Assembly: GCA_910588925.1 (NCBI GenBank)
Contig: CAJURV010000046.1
Location: 1-17,128 of the forward strand
Length of the DNA: 17,128 nt
Source of the DNA: an uncultured Rikenellaceae bacterium
Lineage (GTDB): Bacteria; Bacteroidota; Bacteroidia; Bacteroidales; Rikenellaceae
Reading direction: 5' to 3'
How positions within the stretch are numbered: the stretch's first letter is position 1; each line of letters opens with the position of its first letter. The position numbers and the translations under genes were made by a program. Shown here piece by piece: positions 8,395 to 16,179 of this stretch. The notes under the pieces were generated by a model that saw only the letters and a program-made list of their open reading frames with translations, searched no databases and was not told where the DNA came from.

Positions 8395-9468
8395 CTATTT
8401 TACTACAACCACCTCCGAGTTCTCAGCCAGATTTAGATTGCCGGAGACGATGACAAGATCGCCCTCCTCCAGTTGCGCCCCGCGCGACTCGTTGGCGCGC
8501 ACAGCATATTCGGAGTCGTTGGCCATATCGACGTTAACGTATGTCCAGCCTGCCCTGCCGTTGCTCTTTATCTTGAAAAGCACCTCCATATTGTCGCGTA
8601 TGACCACCGCACTTTTGGGCACCACCAGACGCTTGCCGGCATTCTGACGCACTATCACCCTCGCATTCATGCCGTCGATCAGCGAGCCGTCGTTAGCCAC
8701 CTCGGCCTTTACCGCCACCTGACCCTTGCTGTCGATGCGCGGATTGACGGAGGTTATGCGCCCCGCCATGCGTTTGTCACCGAAGCCGTAGGGTATAACC
8801 ACCACTGGCTGCCCCTTGCTCAAAAGCGGGTATTCCGACTCCAATACGGAGAACTCCACGGAGAGCTTGGAGTCGTCGAGAACGGTGCAAAACTCGGCTT
8901 CCGACATCTCGGAGGCCTGCTTCTTTATGTCGGCCACCTTGCCTGCGAACGGCGCACGAAGACGACACTCCTCCAGATTGCGCCGAGCCGACGCAAGGGC
9001 CATGTGGGCGTCGGAGAAGCCGGAGCGTATCTTGGCCGTGCGCATTACATCCGCCGGCACCGACAAAGTATCGTCCACGGAATAACCCAACCCCACCAAC
9101 ACATCGCGCAACTCGATATCGGCCTTGGCTACCCCCAACTCGGCCTGTTGCAGATCGTGACGCGCCTGACTGTCGTCCAGACGAGCTATCACATCGCCGC
9201 TCCTTACGCGCTCCCCGTTACCGAAACATACCGAGGAGAGCACGCCCTGATTCTTGAACGACAATACACTTCTACGTTCGGCCGCAAGGCGCCCGTTGCT
9301 TACTATCTCACGCATGAAGCTCTTGAAGCGCAGGGTATCGACCCTCACCTCATTTATATCCACCTCGGTTCTGACACGGTCGTCAGAGTTAAGAGAGGTA
9401 TCGGACGACTGGCAACCAAAGAGCGCCGCTCCGGCCACAAGTACTGATAGTATATAACTGTATCTCAT
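8395..9468 (-). CDS. RND periplasmic adaptor (membrane fusion protein), lipoprotein
   Basis: 357 aa. The signal peptide ends in a good lipobox (ALFGC, lipidated Cys19). Residues about 68-98 (QGVLSSVCFGNGERVRSGD, then VIARLDD) form the first half of the biotinyl-lipoyl hairpin domain, and RLRAPFAGKVADI (169-181) the second half. The roughly 70 residues between them form the alpha-hairpin that meets the TolC tip. Beta-barrel and membrane-proximal domains follow (about 200-355, including VVPKSAVV near 282-289). This is the AcrA/HlyD-like layout, slightly shorter than AcrA. It starts 8 nt after the TolC-like gene and ends 10 nt before the first permease. It should join the inner-membrane permeases to the outer-membrane channel. 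Confidence 0.93.
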   Translation of the reverse strand: MRYSYILSVLVAGAALFGCQSSDTSLNSDDRVRTEVDINEVRVDTLRFKSFMREIVSNGRLAAERRSVLSFKNQGVLSSVCFGNGERVRSGDVIARLDDSQARHDLQQAELGVAKADIELRDVLVGLGYSVDDTLSVPADVMRTAKIRSGFSDAHMALASARRNLEECRLRAPFAGKVADIKKQASEMSEAEFCTVLDDSKLSVEFSVLESEYPLLSKGQPVVVIPYGFGDKRMAGRITSVNPRIDSKGQVAVKAEVANDGSLIDGMNARVIVRQNAGKRLVVPKSAVVIRDNMEVLFKIKSNGRAGWTYVNVDMANDSEYAVRANESRGAQLEEGDLVIVSGNLNLAENSEVVVVK

Positions 9469-9476
9469 AATCTTGA

Positions 9477-11033
9477 TTATTTCTGCATCATCTTATCGAA
9501 CTCCGCGCCTATATCGTAGCCGGAGGCTAAATCGTACAACGTCTTACGCCGTAGCGAGTAGTAATATTTCCAATAGTCGGCCAGCGCGGATATGAAAGCC
9601 TCCGTCGCCTGGTCGCGTTCGCTCTGGGCCGTGTTCATGTCGGTAACGGAGACGGTGCCTCGGCGGAAGTTACTCATGGCTATCTCGTATCGCCTGTCGG
9701 CTATCTGGCGGGCCTTCAGAGCCACCTCGAACTGACTGCGTTGATTGTTGAACTGCTCGGTGAGGGTGAATATCTCGCGTCGGAAGTCGTTCTCCTTTTG
9801 CTCAGCCTCCGTGCGTGCAAGCTCCGAACGGGCCTCGGCCATCTTTACGCGACCGCGCCCCATGCCCCAGTCGAATATGGGGAAGGAGATGGACAACCCC
9901 ACCACCTCCTGATCGAGCAACCCCTTGTAGGCATTGGAGAACACATCGCTCGACTGCGACAGACCGAAACGTGCCGACAGGGTGGCCGAAGCGCCTCTCT
10001 GGGCCTTGGCACGTGCTACTTCGGCCTCGGCCTGCAACACCGCTATCTCGTTCTCGAGGGTAAACGACGAATTATGAACGGCCCTGTCGATAACCTCCCT
10101 GTAATCGAGCATCAGATTGGGTATGTCGGTGTCGAGCACAGGATCCACATCTACATTCTCGCGCAGACGCAACAGCGAGTTGAAAGCGAGCTGGCTCTCG
10201 CGCAAGGCTGTCTTACCGGTGTTTATCGACAACGAATCGTTAAGCATACGTAACTCCAGTTGCAACACCTCGTCCTGCGTGACCGTGCCGAGCTTCAGGC
10301 GCTCCCTCGCCACCGAGCTGAGCACGCGCGTATTCTCGTAGTTCTTGCAGGCTATGTCGTATTTGGTCTTTTGGAGCAACAACCCGAAGAAGAGCTCTAC
10401 GGCGGAGGCTGTAACACCCTCCATCGACTCTATATAGCAACGTTTGGCATACTCGTACTTCTGCGGCTCTATCTTCTTGTCCCACTTGAACCGGTTGTAG
10501 GCGAAGAGCGGCTGAGTATAAGAGAGTGTCACCGGCTGAGAGTAGTAGGTGTTGCTGTGGCTGGGCCGGAACTGGTCGAGACGGCTAAGATCGGAGTTTA
10601 GCGAGAGAGTACCGCCCGTAAAGCTGATATTCTGCTGTATGTTGAGACCTATGCTGTTCTGGAGGTTGTAGTTGCTTATGTAGTTCATGTCGCCGGTCTC
10701 CGAGTTCTGCAACAGACGTAGCGAACGGTCGAACTGGGCGAGATTAGCCGTAACGTTAAGCGACGGCAGAAGACTTGCTCTGAACGACTTGAACTCCCAA
10801 TAGGCGGCAAGGAACGTATATTTGGCTATCATGGCGTCCACCGACTGATCCTGTGCCGCCGCTATAGTCTCCTCGAGCGTATAGCTGACAGTGAGCAACG
10901 GCTCCGACATGGAAGCGCCTCTCGTGTCGACGACAGCCGACTCCTGAGCCGACGCCGACAACCACCCAGAAAGGAGCAGGGCTACCGTCGACACAGCCCG
11001 ACATGCGAAACCGTATTTATCGTTGTTTATCAT
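9477..11033 (-). CDS. TolC-family outer membrane efflux protein
   Basis: 518 aa. A Sec signal peptide ends at about ASA-Q (27-30). The mature part has two copies of the OEP unit: long Ala/Glu/Arg-rich helices (for example NEIAVLQAEAEVARAKAQRG and ARSELARTEAEQKEN) that alternate with beta-strand segments (the first around NSIGLNIQQNISFTGGTLSL, the second around VGLSISFPIFDWG). The second strand set, SFPIFDWG, is typical of TolC-like proteins. It should form the outer-membrane channel and periplasmic tunnel of the pump encoded downstream. Its ATG overlaps the stop of the ligase-like gene by 4 nt (ATGA), so translation is probably coupled to that gene, which is an unusual partner. Confidence 0.93.
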   Translation of the reverse strand: MINNDKYGFACRAVSTVALLLSGWLSASAQESAVVDTRGASMSEPLLTVSYTLEETIAAAQDQSVDAMIAKYTFLAAYWEFKSFRASLLPSLNVTANLAQFDRSLRLLQNSETGDMNYISNYNLQNSIGLNIQQNISFTGGTLSLNSDLSRLDQFRPSHSNTYYSQPVTLSYTQPLFAYNRFKWDKKIEPQKYEYAKRCYIESMEGVTASAVELFFGLLLQKTKYDIACKNYENTRVLSSVARERLKLGTVTQDEVLQLELRMLNDSLSINTGKTALRESQLAFNSLLRLRENVDVDPVLDTDIPNLMLDYREVIDRAVHNSSFTLENEIAVLQAEAEVARAKAQRGASATLSARFGLSQSSDVFSNAYKGLLDQEVVGLSISFPIFDWGMGRGRVKMAEARSELARTEAEQKENDFRREIFTLTEQFNNQRSQFEVALKARQIADRRYEIAMSNFRRGTVSVTDMNTAQSERDQATEAFISALADYWKYYYSLRRKTLYDLASGYDIGAEFDKMMQK

Positions 11034-12898
11034 AAATCGTATCTCTGATTAGTTATCGAATCTTTATGAACTGAGGCACTCTTTTCGAGAAATGCCTCCG
11101 CCTCTTTTCTAATCTCTGTCATGGCGGGAGTCATAACCGACGTTTCGGTAGCGAGAAGCATCCTTGCCGCCTCCCGGGCATCTTCGGTACGCCCCGTCGT
11201 ATCGTAAAGCTTCATGAGCAGACTGCGCGGATATAGCCTCCCCGGCACCATATCGCACGCCTCCGTGTAGTGTCTCTCGGCCTTGCCGGCATCGCCCGAC
11301 AACTCGCAGTTACGCCCCATTATTATACGGAACATAGGGTCGCAGGAGATGGAACTACCCTCCTCCAGCACACCATAACTGGTTGCATAGTCCTGTTGTT
11401 TGAAAAGCGCGTAACCGTACGAGAATAGGAAGCGGTAGTTGTGTCTCATATCTACATAGAGCCGCTCTCCCTCCTCTGCAAGGTATTCATAGCGACCGGC
11501 ATTGCTCCACATCGACGCTTTGCCCCATCGGGCATACGTCTCCGCCCTCTTGCCGAAAACGGGGAACAGCAACGGCACTGCCACCGTAGCCGCCACAGTC
11601 GAAGCCACAGCAACGGCAAAACCGGCTCTCACGCTTCTTTTGCATCGATAGCCGCCGCTTGCCGCCGAGGCTATGAACATGACAAGGAGAAAATTTACGG
11701 GAGCGAAATAGAGAGGATACGAGAAGAATGCGAAAACAGCAAGAGCCGCAACAGCGCATGACGACGGCTTTCTCTGTCGGAACAACGCCCACACCGTAAG
11801 CAATGTCAGCGCAACTGCGGCCACAAGGCCCGGCACTCCCGTCTCTGTGCCTATACGCAGATATTCGTTGAAGCCGTACTCAGGAGACCCGGCCACCGAA
11901 CGCTCTACGTCTGAAGCGTTTCCGGAGGATAGATAACGGGCCTGCTCCCTGCCGAACGCTCCTGCGAAATTACCGGGTCCTACGCCAAGGAGAGGATGTA
12001 CGGCCATAGCTCTCGCCTCTATTTTCCATATAAGCAAACGTCCGTCGGCCGACCGCTCTTTCATAAGATAGGCTCCCCACAATGCCACCGCAACCACCGT
12101 CACTGCCGCCACACTCTTCCACGAGAGCACGCGCACACGTCGCAACATCTTACGACAACGAGTGTCCGACAACAAGGCCACCGACACCCCGGCAACCGCC
12201 GCCAACCATGCGGCACGGCTCTCGGTGGCGGGCATAACGATAACCGACAAGAGCAACGCGGCACACGCCGACGCGAACGGCACCAACCGGAAGATAACCG
12301 CCCCTGTAGTATAACGACGGGCTGACACTATCGACACTACCGAACGACCGTATCTGAGCACGAAACCGAAAGCGGCGGCCATGCCCATAGCCAAAAATCC
12401 GGCATAAGGCCCGGGATTGAAAAAAGTACCCGTAATACTGAACAGACCGTGGTTTGAGGAGGCAAAGCCATATATCTGTCTCAGACCTGTAAACGCCTCG
12501 AAAACGGTGAAGAGGAACAGTATGGTTTCGGCCGCAATCTCTCCGCGCCTGGGGCAGGAGCTGAAAAAAGAGCGGAATATCACATATAGCAGAAGATAAG
12601 GTAAAGCTTCGGACAGACTATAACCGGAAGCGATGCCCCCGTTTACACATGCAGAAACGAGCGTTATGACCACCGCTGCCGCAACCGCCGCATCTATGGC
12701 CACCAATCTTATGCGCGGACGTACGAAAAACGACCCGATCACCGCAGCAAGCCCCAAAAGCCCTATATGGAACAGCATCTTATCCGTATTGTAGACAAAC
12801 CGTGCGGAAGACGGCACGTCGATACACGCGCTTATCGCAGCCGACATCAAAACCGCTGCAATAGCTACGTATATATATTCCGATACTTTAGACTTCAT
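11030..12898 (-). CDS. O-antigen ligase/polymerase-like membrane protein with C-terminal TPR-like repeats
   Basis: 622 aa. About ten to twelve hydrophobic segments cover residues 8-445, followed by a soluble helical tail (about 455-605). The Wzy_C/O-antigen ligase family is shown by FNPGPYAGFLA (160-170), ESRAAWLA (226-233), and GRLLIWKIEARAM followed by HPLLGVGPGNF (286-311). The periplasmic loop ends in NEYLRIGTETGVPGLV (344-359). In WaaL-type ligases a His usually precedes this motif; here Phe343 stands there, so classical ligase chemistry is uncertain. The tail has TPR-like helix pairs (SYGYALFKQQDYATSYGVLEE, then IIMGRNCELSGDAGKAERHY). The fusion of this domain to TPRs is familiar in Bacteroidota. 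It heads the operon and overlaps the TolC-like gene by 4 nt. The role may be glycan polymerisation or transfer at the inner membrane. The family call is good; the reaction is uncertain. Confidence 0.75.
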   Translation of the reverse strand: MKSKVSEYIYVAIAAVLMSAAISACIDVPSSARFVYNTDKMLFHIGLLGLAAVIGSFFVRPRIRLVAIDAAVAAAVVITLVSACVNGGIASGYSLSEALPYLLLYVIFRSFFSSCPRRGEIAAETILFLFTVFEAFTGLRQIYGFASSNHGLFSITGTFFNPGPYAGFLAMGMAAAFGFVLRYGRSVVSIVSARRYTTGAVIFRLVPFASACAALLLSVIVMPATESRAAWLAAVAGVSVALLSDTRCRKMLRRVRVLSWKSVAAVTVVAVALWGAYLMKERSADGRLLIWKIEARAMAVHPLLGVGPGNFAGAFGREQARYLSSGNASDVERSVAGSPEYGFNEYLRIGTETGVPGLVAAVALTLLTVWALFRQRKPSSCAVAALAVFAFFSYPLYFAPVNFLLVMFIASAASGGYRCKRSVRAGFAVAVASTVAATVAVPLLFPVFGKRAETYARWGKASMWSNAGRYEYLAEEGERLYVDMRHNYRFLFSYGYALFKQQDYATSYGVLEEGSSISCDPMFRIIMGRNCELSGDAGKAERHYTEACDMVPGRLYPRSLLMKLYDTTGRTEDAREAARMLLATETSVMTPAMTEIRKEAEAFLEKSASVHKDSITNQRYDL

Positions 12899-12976
12899 AA
12901 AATCGGGGTTAGAGGCATATGTGTTTCACCGCGCCTTATCGCTGACAATGCGTAAGACAGATCGTCTAAAACGATA

Positions 12977-13007
12977 TAAAGATAATACAATTTTCGCGTT
13001 AAAAAAA
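12977..13007 (-). promoter_or_regulatory. Candidate promoter of the ligase-efflux operon
   Basis: Read on the minus strand, TATCTTTA (plus-strand 12977-12984) matches seven of eight positions of the Bacteroidota -7 box (TAnnTTTG). TTTT lies 19 bp upstream at the -33 position, three of four. It would give a leader of about 70 nt. The match is partial in an AT-rich region, so this is only a candidate. Confidence 0.3.
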
Positions 13008-13319
13008 TAAATTTTCAAATAATTGATTATACACAGGCAAAAAAAGGACATATTCACATACTACGTTTGCTTACAAACGATCAGACAGTTTGTTTCGTTT
13101 CCTGCATCGGAGTATCAACCACTCAAAAATAGCTGCACATACTCGTAGCAAGCCATAATACGAGCAAAACCATTCATAAGTATTTGCCATGTCGCCATTT
13201 AACCTGCAACCTTTGCGTATACAGGCTCAATCGTACGATTAGTCTTGTTCGATTTTTTGTCGGTTCCGTCCGGTTTTATCATTTATTTTAATATTGTATG
13301 GACAATCTTTTTGCGCCGA

Positions 13320-13352
13320 TTTGTCGTATTACGGTTTTTATCCTTATATTTA
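13320..13352 (+). promoter_or_regulatory. Candidate promoter of the transglutaminase-like gene
   Basis: TTTG at 13320-13323 and TATATTTA at 13345-13352 (seven of eight positions of TAnnTTTG) are 21 bp apart, close to the Bacteroidota -33/-7 arrangement. Transcription would start near 13358-13360, about 13-15 nt before the ATG at 13373. If real, it rules out the in-frame ATG at 13298, which would lie upstream of the transcript. Confidence 0.4.
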
Positions 13353-13372
13353 TAAAAAATATAGAATCCAGT

Positions 13373-15352
13373 ATGAGAAATTATATCGGCGAATACGTTC
13401 TAACCATCACAGCGGCAATGGCGGCAGCAACTATTCATTCATGCGACACCGGTAGCGGATGTGTTGAAGACAATGCTCGTATGGAGCGGATAGTGTCGCA
13501 CTACACATTCGAAGATCAAGATACACAGAAGCTCATGGCAGCCCGTTTCCTCTTAGACAACATGCAGGGCGAATACAGTTCGGTGCCGCTATTCTTAGAC
13601 AGTTACGAGGAACTTTTCGCACGTCTTGCCGATATGCGTTCGGATGACGGAAGATTGACCGGCAAAGGCATAGATGCCATAAGATCTATGCGTAACAACG
13701 TTCAGGGCGGTTACGATATATCGTACGACACCCAAACCGTATCCGCAGATTTTCTGATCTCCGGGATAGATGCGGCATTCGAACAGTGGCGATCTACTCC
13801 GTGGGCAAAGGAGTATTCGTTCAATGACTTCTGCCGATGGGTGTTGCCGTACAGGGTAGATCACGAGAAACTCGAGAATTGGCGTAACGACGCGCTATCG
13901 TTCCATAGGCCCGAGGAGGATTCACTCAAAACCGCCGGTGATATGTGGGAGTTGGGACGACTGTTGATAAATACGTCAGGCGTTAATTTCTCGAGCGATG
14001 TGCATCTGCCTTTCGACTTGTCGTTCAGACAGATGGACATGGTTAAAGAGGGCCATTGCGGCGCCATGTCCGACTACACTACGATGTTGTTGCGTTCGAG
14101 AGGCATTCCCTCATCCACGGAGTCGACACCGGCATGGGGCAACCGAAGTTCAGGCCACTCGTGGAACGCGATAATAGCTCCCGACGGAACTACCATGCCG
14201 ATAGGCTTCTATGGCGACAATACGGTGCGTATATTAGACGACCATCGGTTGGCCAAGGTTTATCGCAGCTGTTACGGCATGGCGACGGAAACACTTCCGT
14301 TCAAGTACAAAAACAGCGAGTCGATCCCAGCGTATTTTTCCGGTATGGATATGATAGACGTAACAGGACAATACGATATGCCGACTGTCGATATCGCCAT
14401 AGACAATCTCGACGAATCCGTAAGCAAATTGGCATGGCTGTGCACATTCAACAACAGCAGATGGATACCGGTGGCCTGTGCGGAGATCATAGACGGCAGA
14501 GCGTTGTTTCGTGACATGGGAAACGGACAGGGGTTCAATCACGATGCGTTCCGATTCGAGGGAGGCGACCTCGGTATAGTATATCTTCCGGCCTATTACA
14601 AAAACGGCGGGATAATTCCGGCATCGGCTCCGGTGCTTGCGAAGGAAGACGGCTCCGTGACAGCACTCGTCGCCAATGCGGATGCCTTGCAGAGTGTGAC
14701 TGTAAAACGCAAGTATCCGTTATTCCGAAGCTTCTGCAACGATGCAACGAACATGACAGGCACCCGTTTCGAGGCATCCAATAGCGCCGATTTCAGAGAT
14801 GCCGTTACTCTATTTACCATAGATTCGCTACAACCGCATCCGCTGACGCCGCACAACACCGACCATGCCGACAAAAAGTTCAGATACGTCAGGTATCGCT
14901 TCCCCGACATGCACCTGCCCGACACCGCCTACAGCGTATGCAGGCTGTGTTTCTACTCCGGCGACGAACTGCTTGCAGGCAAGACCATATACGGTACCGA
15001 CTCGGGAAGTATAGAGAACCCTGCTAATCTTTTCGACGGCAAAATGCTTACCTATTGTAAAGCGGAAAAACCGTCAGGCGCATGGGTCGGTCTCGACTTA
15101 GGCACTCCTCGCAATATCACCTCCATAAAATATATGCCACGAACCGACGACAACGATATATGGCCCGGCGATGTGTACGAAATGTTCTATTGGAACAACG
15201 GATGGCAATCTGCCGGACGCAAAACAGCTTCCGAATACAAACTGACTTGGGATAATATTCCGTCAGGCACGCTATACCTAGTAATAGACCGTACCAAAGG
15301 TGTGGAAAACAGGATATTTACGTACGACAACCACACAGTCGAATGGTGGTAA
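13373..15352 (+). CDS. Transglutaminase-like lipoprotein with C-terminal galactose-binding-like module
   Basis: 659 aa from the chosen start. An in-frame ATG at 13298 would add 25 residues, but the start at 13373 directly opens a type II signal peptide (Cys24, TIHSC) and lies just after a candidate promoter. A transglutaminase-like core lies at about residues 220-290: C229 in EGHCGAMSDY, where the nucleophile is expected, and H262 in SGHSWNAI. The third catalytic residue is unclear: D282 (FYGDN) or D271. The C-terminal part (about 545-659) has the pattern of an F5/8-type/discoidin-like beta-sandwich (NPANLFDGK, then WVGLDLG, NITSIKYMPR and YLVIDRT). The family includes papain-fold peptidases and cross-linkers. 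As a lipoprotein it probably acts on peptides or proteins at the cell envelope. It is the only plus-strand gene here, divergent from the ligase-efflux operon; a functional link is speculative. Confidence 0.75.
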   Translation: MRNYIGEYVLTITAAMAAATIHSCDTGSGCVEDNARMERIVSHYTFEDQDTQKLMAARFLLDNMQGEYSSVPLFLDSYEELFARLADMRSDDGRLTGKGIDAIRSMRNNVQGGYDISYDTQTVSADFLISGIDAAFEQWRSTPWAKEYSFNDFCRWVLPYRVDHEKLENWRNDALSFHRPEEDSLKTAGDMWELGRLLINTSGVNFSSDVHLPFDLSFRQMDMVKEGHCGAMSDYTTMLLRSRGIPSSTESTPAWGNRSSGHSWNAIIAPDGTTMPIGFYGDNTVRILDDHRLAKVYRSCYGMATETLPFKYKNSESIPAYFSGMDMIDVTGQYDMPTVDIAIDNLDESVSKLAWLCTFNNSRWIPVACAEIIDGRALFRDMGNGQGFNHDAFRFEGGDLGIVYLPAYYKNGGIIPASAPVLAKEDGSVTALVANADALQSVTVKRKYPLFRSFCNDATNMTGTRFEASNSADFRDAVTLFTIDSLQPHPLTPHNTDHADKKFRYVRYRFPDMHLPDTAYSVCRLCFYSGDELLAGKTIYGTDSGSIENPANLFDGKMLTYCKAEKPSGAWVGLDLGTPRNITSIKYMPRTDDNDIWPGDVYEMFYWNNGWQSAGRKTASEYKLTWDNIPSGTLYLVIDRTKGVENRIFTYDNHTVEWW

Positions 15353-15906
15353 CAGCTTTTTGAGTATAATACAGACACGTTTTATCGGCAATATCAAAAC
15401 GTCTTTCGCCACAATAGCGCATTAAACGTACCGTAGCACTATTGATGCGACAAATGATATATTTATCGTAACTGGAAATGTCGTTTCAGTGTAACCACAA
15501 ACAAATTATGCCTACACGAATCACAATATTACAAACTATTCGTATTTCAAATAGCAACAAAGATATGTTCTGCAAGGCGTAAAGAGATGGTTCTATAACA
15601 CCGCACATATAGTCGGCATCTTCCGGACAGAAGTTTGCGTCTAATTGCTTTTCAGTAACGATTTGGTAACGAAACTCGGCAAGTTGGACATTTGTGGTGA
15701 TGGATTGCATTGCAAAAGTTCTAAGTGGACATTTTGAGTGATAACCGTGCAGTAGTCAATCAGTGTGAGGCGTTCTAATAGTGCCTTTTGAGATATTCAT
15801 CTATGAGTGTCTTTCGGGTATCCGAAAGGAATAACAAAAAATCCCGTAAGACCTTGATCTTACAGGATTTATCATTGTTTGACCTCATTTTGTCTTTGAG
15901 GTTCAG
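15353..15906. other. Gene-poor stretch, possibly decayed DNA
   Basis: A 554-bp stretch between the transglutaminase-like gene and tRNA-Ser, without a convincing gene. Just after the stop, ACGTTTT (15377-15383) and AAAACGT (15396-15402) could form a weak 7-bp terminator hairpin with no good U tract. A minus-strand frame at 15486-15710 (74 codons) starts plausibly but turns into a hydrophobic, low-confidence tail and matches no family I know. Two imperfect 20-bp direct repeats begin at 15681 and 15723 (AAGTTGGACATTTGTGGTGA and AAGTGGACATTTTGAGTGAT). A 7-bp inverted repeat, CTTTCGG/CCGAAAG, lies at 15811-15828. The tRNA terminator is at its right end. Confidence 0.45.
15836..15870 (-). terminator. 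Rho-independent terminator of tRNA-Ser
   Basis: On the minus strand, stem arms at plus-strand positions 15858-15870 and 15839-15851 pair over 13 positions. One is a G-U wobble, which would be a C-A mismatch on the other strand, so the hairpin is better in the minus transcript. The loop is 6 nt, and a run of T follows (complement of the A run 15836-15841). It begins 37 nt past the tRNA 3' end, as expected for its terminator. Confidence 0.8.
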
Positions 15907-15991
15907 CGGAGAGAGAGGGATTCGAACCCCCGGTGCCTCTCAGCACAACTGTTTTCAAGACAGCCGCATTCGACCACTCTGCCATCTCTCC
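15907..15991 (-). tRNA. tRNA-Ser (anticodon UGA)
   Basis: An 85-nt cloverleaf on the minus strand. The acceptor stem is GGAGAGA/TCTCTCC with discriminator G. The anticodon stem-loop GCTGT-CTTGAAA-ACAGT places TGA at 34-36, reading UCA serine codons. A long variable arm (about TTGTGCTGAGAGGCACC) marks a class II tRNA, as expected for Ser. The T arm is GGGGG-TTCGAAT-CCCTC. The 3' CCA is not encoded. A consensus promoter lies directly upstream and a terminator downstream. Confidence 0.97.
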
Positions 15992-15996
15992 GGGCA

Positions 15997-16027
15997 CAAA
16001 GGTAGATAAAATTTGTTTCCCGGCAAA
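15997..16027 (-). promoter_or_regulatory. Bacteroidota consensus promoter of tRNA-Ser
   Basis: Read on the minus strand: TTTG (plus-strand 16024-16027), a 19-bp spacer, then TACCTTTG (15997-16004), an exact match to the Bacteroidota -33/-7 consensus TTTG/TAnnTTTG. The -7 box ends 5 nt before the tRNA 5' end, so transcription would begin at or almost at the mature end. Confidence 0.85.
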
Positions 16028-16179
16028 TTTTCCGGTATATTTTTAGGATGTAATTTTACTACCGGGAATAGAATGCCATCACAATAAATTGTATTACAGT
16101 AATTTAAAGTATAAGAAAAGTAACATTTATTAAAGTACAGTCATATAAAAATGAGTTAAAAAACGATTAATTCCACAAT

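Larger units (their letters stand above)
12899..13372. promoter_or_regulatory. Divergent intergenic region with clustered inverted repeats
   Basis: A 474-bp AT-rich gap between the minus-strand efflux operon and the plus-strand transglutaminase-like gene, without a credible coding frame. It holds four perfect short inverted repeats: ATCGT-N5-ACGAT (12961-12975), CGTTTG-N4-CAAACG (13064-13079), CTCGTA-N11-TACGAG (13142-13164) and AATCGTACGATT (13229-13240). Three of these share a TCGT(A) half-site. The first lies just downstream of the candidate -7 box of the ligase operon, where an operator would be expected. No regulator gene is in the window. Confidence 0.4.

Noticed and set aside
8473..9447. 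Plus-strand open frame of 324 codons
   Set aside because: It is wholly antisense to the adaptor gene, is rich in His, Tyr and Arg with no domain, and is explained by codon bias of the true minus-strand gene.
12899..13372. Search for a small secreted peptide gene (such as an NVEALA-type peptide) beside the ligase-TPR gene
   Set aside because: Such peptides can occur with propeller and ligase-like genes in Bacteroidota, but no short frame here has a signal peptide or the motif.
15486..15710. Minus-strand 74-codon frame as a real small protein
   Set aside because: No ribosome-binding or good promoter signal, no recognised family, and an abrupt change to a hydrophobic tail. Kept only as a possible remnant.
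15788..16009. Plus-strand 73-codon frame with the segment GERGIRTPG
   Set aside because: It lies antisense across the tRNA-Ser. This peptide arises from reading the opposite strand of a tRNA-Ser T arm and is a well-known false gene.
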